Of a stretch of DNA of 9,709 bases, positions 5,930 through 9,709 are shown in pieces. The first letter of the stretch is position 1; the number at the start of each line of letters is the position of its first letter. Below the pieces are notes generated by a model that saw only the letters and a list, made by a program, of their open reading frames with translations, made no database searches and was not told where the DNA came from. Location of the stretch: the NCBI GenBank assembly GCA_020347585.1, contig CP070733.1, positions 406,042-415,750 on the forward strand, given 5' to 3'. Source of the stretch: Pseudomonadota bacterium. GTDB taxonomy: Bacteria; Pseudomonadota; Gammaproteobacteria; CAMYNG01. A program made the translations under genes and the position numbers.

Positions 5930-5973
5930 TGCCGCGGTACGGGTCGCGTGCAACCGCGGCACGATGGCCTTTT
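5930..5973 (+). terminator. GC-rich hairpin with T run, probable terminator of the receiver-like gene
   Basis: A perfect 9-bp stem, TGCCGCGGT (5930-5938) and ACCGCGGCA (5953-5961), encloses a 14-nt loop and is followed after a few bases by TTTT (5970-5973). It starts 28 bp after the stop of the receiver-like gene. The T run is short and offset from the stem, so termination strength is uncertain. The loop can also pair further downstream (see findings). Confidence 0.45.
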
Positions 5974-6094
5974 ACCTCGATGCGACCCTCGTAGAACCGC
6001 TGTCATGCAACATGAAGCGTACCCTGGGGCCAGGCTGACTAACACTATCGCTTCGTCACGCCCCTAAGCGCAGACGACAACCGGGAGCTCCCTC

Positions 6095-6733
6095 ATGCAC
6101 CGCAGACACGTGGCAATGGCACTGTACTTCATCGGCGCAGCCACCATGGTGGTGTCTGTAGTCGCGGCCCAGTGGATTCAGCCCGAGTTCGAGATCATTG
6201 GGATGCGCGAGTACAACGCCAGATACGGGGCGGCGGGCTTCATGGTTTTCGCGTTTGCCTTTCCGCTCGGAGTCGCTGCCGCAAGCGCGGGGGCACTGTT
6301 ACTCAGTGAGCGGCGCAGGGCGCGGTTGGCCGTGTTCATCCTGCTGAGTTTCGCCGCCGGGACCGCCGCGGTAGCGGCGCCTATGTTGTTCGGTCATCAG
6401 CAAAGTCCATTGTTTTTCGGAGCCGGTGGCGTGGCGATTCTGATACTGGTAGCGATGGCGATCCGGTACTGGGGGGAACATCGATCGCGCCTTGCGAAAA
6501 GCGCGCGCGGTTCGGCGGATCTGCAAGGGGCAGGTTACGTGTGTTTTGCACTCGCTGCCTGGAACCTCTGCGGTGTGGGCGGGATGCCGTCGTTCCTGAT
6601 TTATCCGCAGCAGGCGCTGGCTTTCGGTACAGAAGGCTTTGCGGTCGGCCAAATGAAAACCGTGATGGCGTTGCTGGTGGCCGGGTGGTTGTTGACGGCG
6701 CTGAGCTTTTTCAGAGCCGTCCGTAGTCGCTGA
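6095..6733 (+). CDS. Six-helix inner-membrane protein of unknown function
   Basis: The 212-residue protein has six probable membrane helices at about 7-26, 45-70, 77-98, 105-125, 143-163 and 186-206, joined by short loops. Arg/Lys clusters at HRRH (2-5), ERRRAR (72-77), HRSRLAKSAR (129-138) and the C-terminal RAVRSR mark the cytoplasmic side. Polar conserved-looking stretches in loops include FEIIGMREYNARYG (32-45) and AAWNLCGVGGMPSF (154-167). These could form a ligand or partner site between helices. I do not recognise the family, and nothing suggests a transporter signature. ATG 6095 has a good Shine-Dalgarno (GGGAG, 6083-6087, 7-nt spacing). The gene is preceded by a 193-bp structured gap and ends at a hairpin, so it is probably its own transcript. 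Confidence 0.75.
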   Translation: MHRRHVAMALYFIGAATMVVSVVAAQWIQPEFEIIGMREYNARYGAAGFMVFAFAFPLGVAAASAGALLLSERRRARLAVFILLSFAAGTAAVAAPMLFGHQQSPLFFGAGGVAILILVAMAIRYWGEHRSRLAKSARGSADLQGAGYVCFALAAWNLCGVGGMPSFLIYPQQALAFGTEGFAVGQMKTVMALLVAGWLLTALSFFRAVRSR

Positions 6734-6749
6734 ATCCGGGCTCCGGATT
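6733..6749 (+). terminator. Hairpin at the end of the six-helix membrane protein gene
   Basis: A perfect 7-bp stem, AATCCGG (6733-6739) and CCGGATT (6743-6749), has a 3-nt loop and begins on the last base of the stop codon. It lacks a solid T tract (GCCCGATTTC follows), so it may be a weak terminator or an mRNA-end stabiliser. A T6 run further on (6856-6861) follows only a very short GCC/GGC stem. Confidence 0.4.
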
Positions 6750-6819
6750 GCCCGATTTCAAGTCTGTTCTGGGCTCCGTATTTGGGCTGCCAACCCGCTG
6801 CCCGGGACGCCTTTCGGCA

Positions 6820-6835
6820 TGTGAACCAGTCCACA
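6820..6835 (+). promoter_or_regulatory. CRP/Vfr-like operator upstream of the HD-GYP gene
   Basis: TGTGA (6820-6824), six bases, CCACA (6831-6835) matches the TGTGA-N6-TCACA core bound by cAMP receptor protein at 9 of 10 positions. The centre lies about 80 bp before the start point expected for the sigma-28-type promoter and about 88 bp before that of the overlapping sigma-70-type promoter. This is a range where an upstream activator can act. FNR-type proteins prefer a different half-site (TTGAT), so CRP is the better match. Confidence 0.45.
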
Positions 6836-6873
6836 CAAGTGCCTGTTCGGCGTCATTTTTTCGCTCTCAGCCC

Positions 6874-6900
6874 TAAAATCTTGGTGCCCTGTGCCGAAAT
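6874..6900 (+). promoter_or_regulatory. Sigma-28 (FliA)-type promoter of the HD-GYP gene
   Basis: TAAAATCT (6874-6881), exactly 11 bases, then GCCGAAAT (6893-6900) matches the FliA consensus TAAAGTTT-N11-GCCGATAA. The TAAA and GCCGA cores are intact, and each box matches at 6 of 8 positions. Transcription would start near 6907, giving a leader of roughly 46 nt. FliA drives late flagellar and motility genes, which would fit a cyclic-di-GMP phosphodiesterase. Confidence 0.55.
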
Positions 6901-6910
6901 AACTATATAA
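6881..6910 (+). promoter_or_regulatory. Overlapping sigma-70-type promoter of the HD-GYP gene
   Basis: TTGGTG (6881-6886), 17 bases, TATATA (6904-6909) fits a housekeeping promoter of moderate strength with ideal spacing. It overlaps the sigma-28-type elements, so the two polymerases would exclude one another. Either or both may be used. Confidence 0.4.
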
Positions 6911-6952
6911 GCCAACAAGTGTTCAGGTACGCCACAGCGGCACAAGCAGCAT

Positions 6953-8224
6953 ATGAACAAGATTCGTATGGAAGTCCAGGACCTTTGCAGGGGCATGTAT
7001 GTCTGCGAACTCGATCGCCCCTGGGTGGAGACGTCCTTCCTTTTTCAGGGTTTTCGCATTACCAGCGACGAGGAACTCTCGCAGTTGGAGCGAACCTGCG
7101 AGTATGTGTTTGTGGACGTGGAGAAAAGTGCGGCGAGTGTTGTGCCCGGCGGCCGCGGACTTGCCCGGCAGGCGCCGGCAGCGAGCGCGGTGAAGAAACC
7201 GCGGCGTCGCGTACGTCCGCCGTGCTCGGCGGATTTCGAGGACGAGTTTCCGGTCGCCAAGGCCATATTCCAGGAAGCGGCGGACACCGTGCATGACATG
7301 TTTGAGGACGTGCGCATGGGCCGGACGATCGATGCCGGTCGCGTGCGCGACTCCGTTGCTGCCATTGCCGATAGTATTATCCGCCACCCCGATGCGCTGA
7401 AGCTGTTGTGCGCTATTCGGGACCAGAACCGTATGGACGTTTCCCACGCGCTGCACGTGTGCATTCTGAGCCTTGCCTTGGGGCGCCATCTGGGGTTGCC
7501 GACGGAGCGGCTGTACACGCTGGGGGTCGGTGGACTGCTGCATGATGTGGGCGAGATTCGCGTGCCGGAGGAAATTCGTGCCAAGGGCGGTGTGGTGTCT
7601 GACGAAGAGCGCGACCACCTCAACCGCCATACAGACTATGGCGTGGAAATTCTGAAGAAAAGTAAAGGCATTCCGGAGACCGCCGTGGCCATTGCCCGGG
7701 ATCACCACGAGCGCAACAACGGTTCGGGTTTCCCGCGCCAGCTCGAAGGTGAGGAGATCGGGCATTTCACCAAGATCGTTTCCATCGTGGACGTCTATGA
7801 CAGCGTCACCAGCGGACTGGAGAGCAAGCCGGTCATTTCCTTCACCGATGCGCTCAAAAGCATGTATGACTGGCGTGACGACCTGTTCGACGGCGAGCTT
7901 GTCGAGCAGTTTATTCAGTGCCTTGGTATCTATCCAGTCGGCAGTGTGGTGTCGCTCAAGTCAGGCGAGATCGGAATCGTTATCGCGCTTGACGAGAAGA
8001 CCCGTCTGACCCCGAAGATCATGCTTCTGCGTGACGCGGAAGCTAAACCCTATGAACCGCCGCGCATCATCAACCTGGCGCAATTCAGGGGCAATGATGA
8101 GACGCACCGGTACGAGGTAAGGTGCGTGGTGCACCCGGAAGACTACGATATCGATGTGCGTCGCTACATTCTCCGCGAACTCTACGCGGACCGCGATCCG
8201 GTCACGCAGACCGGCACCGCCTGA
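6953..8224 (+). CDS. DUF3391/HD-GYP cyclic-di-GMP phosphodiesterase (HD-GFP variant)
   Basis: The 423-residue cytoplasmic protein belongs to the HD-GYP family, which hydrolyses the second messenger cyclic-di-GMP and so usually favours motility over biofilm. Residues 1-57 form a DUF3391 domain (GMYVCELDRPWVETSF, FQGFRI, YVFVDVE). A basic linker (KKPRRRVR, 81-88) leads to the HD-GYP domain at about 150-330. Metal-ligand residues visible are His165, His197-Asp198 (LLHDVGE), His226, His251-His252 (DHHERNNGSGFP) and Asp280 (SIVDVYDSVTS). Two signature positions differ: HDxGK is HDVGE (Glu201) and GYP is GFP (Phe260). The metal site looks complete, so activity is plausible, but the Lys-to-Glu change may affect substrate binding. 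A C-terminal beta-rich extension (PVGSVVSLKSGEIGIVIAL, 328-346) is typical of this subtype. The ATG at 6953 has a weak Shine-Dalgarno. It converges on the cyclase gene with a 63-bp gap holding only a weak CTCG/CGAG stem (8243-8262). Confidence 0.9.
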   Translation: MNKIRMEVQDLCRGMYVCELDRPWVETSFLFQGFRITSDEELSQLERTCEYVFVDVEKSAASVVPGGRGLARQAPAASAVKKPRRRVRPPCSADFEDEFPVAKAIFQEAADTVHDMFEDVRMGRTIDAGRVRDSVAAIADSIIRHPDALKLLCAIRDQNRMDVSHALHVCILSLALGRHLGLPTERLYTLGVGGLLHDVGEIRVPEEIRAKGGVVSDEERDHLNRHTDYGVEILKKSKGIPETAVAIARDHHERNNGSGFPRQLEGEEIGHFTKIVSIVDVYDSVTSGLESKPVISFTDALKSMYDWRDDLFDGELVEQFIQCLGIYPVGSVVSLKSGEIGIVIALDEKTRLTPKIMLLRDAEAKPYEPPRIINLAQFRGNDETHRYEVRCVVHPEDYDIDVRRYILRELYADRDPVTQTGTA

Positions 8225-8287
8225 CAGTTTCCCGGCCGCTGCCTCGGGCCTTTTCGGGCGAGCTATTCCGATCGGCAGCATCGCTTC

Positions 8288-9709
8288 CTATTCTTCGTTT
8301 TCCGCCGCGCCGTACACGTGCACCAGGGTCTTTTTGCCGCGTAGCCTTTGCAGGCCCAAGTCGGCGAAGCGCTCCTGGCTGTCCGCCACGAGGTTGCGGT
8401 ATACCTCGTCCGAAACAATTATGTGATAGCCGAGGCGCTTGCTCAGGCCGTCGAGACGGCTGGCCGTGTTCACCGTATCACCGATAAAGGTGTATTCGTA
8501 GCGATCGCTGGAGCCGATGGTACCCGCCGCGGCGCGGCCCATGTGCAGGCCGACGCCAACATCGAAGGAACGACCGTCGGGCATGCGAATCGCCTGCGAG
8601 TGCAGCAGGATGTCCCAGGCGGCGTCCACTGCATCGTCAATGGTTGCGGTGCCTTCTTCGAGCGGGAACACCGCGAGCACTGCGTCACCCATGAACTTGT
8701 TGACGATGCCATTGTGCTCGTAAACGATGTCGACGATCTTGGAGAAGTAGGCGTTGAGAAAGAAAATCACATCCTCTGGATCGGTATTTTCGGCGTAGCT
8801 GGTGAATTTGCGTAAGTCGCAGAACAGTACGGCGACCAGGCGCTCCTCGGTCTGCGCGAGTGCTCCCGCATCGGTGCGCAGCAGCCGGTCAACGATATCC
8901 GGGCTGACGATCTGCGCGAGGGTCTGGCGCATCTTTTCCTTCTCGCGCAATTCGTCGATCACCGCGTTTGTTTGCTGTGCGATGACGCCGAACTCATCGC
9001 GGCTGAGCACCGGCACGTAGTCTTCCAGGTGTCCCTCCCGGATGTGGCGCAAGGCGCCGACCTGGGTGTCGAATAGATGCTGCAGGTTGAGCGAATAGGA
9101 ATGAATCAGGCGCAGCGTCAGGCTCACTACGATACCCAGCGTAAACAGGGTTTCGATCAGGAAGGCGCGCTTGAGTTCGTCGAGGGAGAACCGCGCCGGT
9201 CCGAGGTTCATGCTCATGTAGCTGTAGGCCGACAGGGAATTGGCCAGGATGATGATCAGCACCGTAATGGTCAGGAACAGGCTCAGGCGCCGTGAGGTCG
9301 GTACAGTGGGTACATTGATGTGACGCGGCAGGTCGTGGTTCAGAAAACAGGTGCGCTCGCGGTTGAGCGCGCTGTCCATGCTCGCGAAGTAGCCGATAAC
9401 GAGTACCGTGACGAAGGCCTTGCCGGCAATGAAGTACGGATGATTGTTTAGCACCGACTCGTAGATAAACAGGGCGGTGGCAGCGGCTACGTAAAGAAGC
9501 AGGTCGAAAGTGAGCTGGCGCTTGGGCTGTTCCAGAGTCGGCGAGCGGTCGACGAACACTCGCTGCAGCGGGTGGCGCAGTGCAGCGACAATCAGAAACG
9601 GCAGGCTGATGGCGAGCACGGTCCAGGTGATTGATTGGGCCTCGAAGATCACGTAGCCGCGCAGGGCCATTACGCTAAGCACCAGCACGGCGAGCGCGTA
9701 GTAGGCGTA
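8288..9709 (-). CDS. Membrane class III adenylate/guanylate cyclase with HAMP domain (N-terminus cut by the window)
   Basis: The frame stays open to the right edge, so the start is missing; a GTG at 9688 is internal to the first hydrophobic segment. Positions below count from that GTG. About six membrane helices (edge to 15, 20-37, 61-80, 85-105, 135-156, 176-198) precede a HAMP-like segment (199-250: HIREGHLEDYVPVLSRDEFG) and a linker helix. The catalytic domain spans about 283-462. It carries both metal aspartates, Asp291 (FCDLRKFTS) and Asp335 (NKFMGDAVLAVF), Lys331 and Thr400 at the purine-specificity positions (YTFIGDTVNTASRL), and the transition-state residues Asn407 and Arg411. Lys/Thr at the specificity positions favour ATP over GTP, so cAMP is the likely product. 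The membrane part presumably senses a signal that HAMP transmits to the dimeric catalytic domain. No phosphodiesterase or CHASE domain is seen in this part. Confidence 0.9.
   Translation of the reverse strand, partial: YAYYALAVLVLSVMALRGYVIFEAQSITWTVLAISLPFLIVAALRHPLQRVFVDRSPTLEQPKRQLTFDLLLYVAAATALFIYESVLNNHPYFIAGKAFVTVLVIGYFASMDSALNRERTCFLNHDLPRHINVPTVPTSRRLSLFLTITVLIIILANSLSAYSYMSMNLGPARFSLDELKRAFLIETLFTLGIVVSLTLRLIHSYSLNLQHLFDTQVGALRHIREGHLEDYVPVLSRDEFGVIAQQTNAVIDELREKEKMRQTLAQIVSPDIVDRLLRTDAGALAQTEERLVAVLFCDLRKFTSYAENTDPEDVIFFLNAYFSKIVDIVYEHNGIVNKFMGDAVLAVFPLEEGTATIDDAVDAAWDILLHSQAIRMPDGRSFDVGVGLHMGRAAAGTIGSSDRYEYTFIGDTVNTASRLDGLSKRLGYHIIVSDEVYRNLVADSQERFADLGLQRLRGKKTLVHVYGAAENEE

Noticed and set aside
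5437..6045. 202-residue open frame on the minus strand across the receiver-like gene
   Set aside because: It has no domain pattern; the plus-strand frame shows a coherent alternating-strand fold and a natural start.
6923..7765. 280-residue open frame on the minus strand across the HD-GYP gene
   Set aside because: It is antisense to an unambiguous HD-GYP coding region; long antisense frames are common at this GC content.
8243..8262. Possible bidirectional terminator between the HD-GYP and cyclase genes
   Set aside because: Only a 4-bp CTCG/CGAG stem with an imperfect interior is present and no T or A tract is correctly placed.

Overview
The window looks like a GC-rich (roughly 60%) proteobacterial chromosome, most likely a gammaproteobacterium. 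This rests on family recognition: a DUF2779 nuclease coupled to a zinc-ribbon protein, a DUF1269-type membrane protein, a DUF3391/HD-GYP phosphodiesterase, a class III cyclase, and Gram-negative style ribosome binding sites. There is no mobile element, tRNA, rRNA or CRISPR array. The window begins and ends inside genes. Coding density is high and codon use looks uniform, so I see no clear sign of recent transfer.

Layout from left to right. (1) 2-2197, plus strand: the end of a small membrane protein, then a two-domain nuclease (Cas4/RecB-like Fe-S PD-(D/E)XK half plus a DEDD exonuclease-like DUF2779 half) whose stop overlaps the start of a Cys-rich zinc-ribbon protein by 4 bp. (2) 2198-2905: an AT-rich promoter region, a DUF1269-type two-helix membrane protein with a strong Shine-Dalgarno, and a perfect intrinsic terminator. 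(3) 2931-4955: a creatininase-family protein with an altered metal site, a 61-residue Cys/His-rich protein, and a membrane-anchored protein with a long Pro/Ala/Glu-rich linker and a small C-terminal beta domain. (4) 4963-5901: a hemerythrin-like protein (minus) diverging from a small receiver-like protein (plus). (5) 5902-6733: a structured intergenic region and a six-helix membrane protein of unknown function. (6) 6734-9709: a rich regulatory region, an HD-GYP cyclic-di-GMP phosphodiesterase (plus), and convergent to it a membrane class III adenylate/guanylate cyclase (minus) that runs off the window.

The most notable theme is second-messenger signalling on the right side. The HD-GYP gene has a sigma-28 (FliA)-type promoter with both core boxes and exact spacing. 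Upstream of that lies a near-consensus CRP-type operator, while the neighbouring gene encodes a cyclase with residues expected of a cAMP maker. This suggests a local link from cAMP and flagellar regulation to cyclic-di-GMP breakdown; it is inference from sequence. The second theme is the translationally coupled dual nuclease and zinc-ribbon pair on the left, whose biological role is not established as far as I know.
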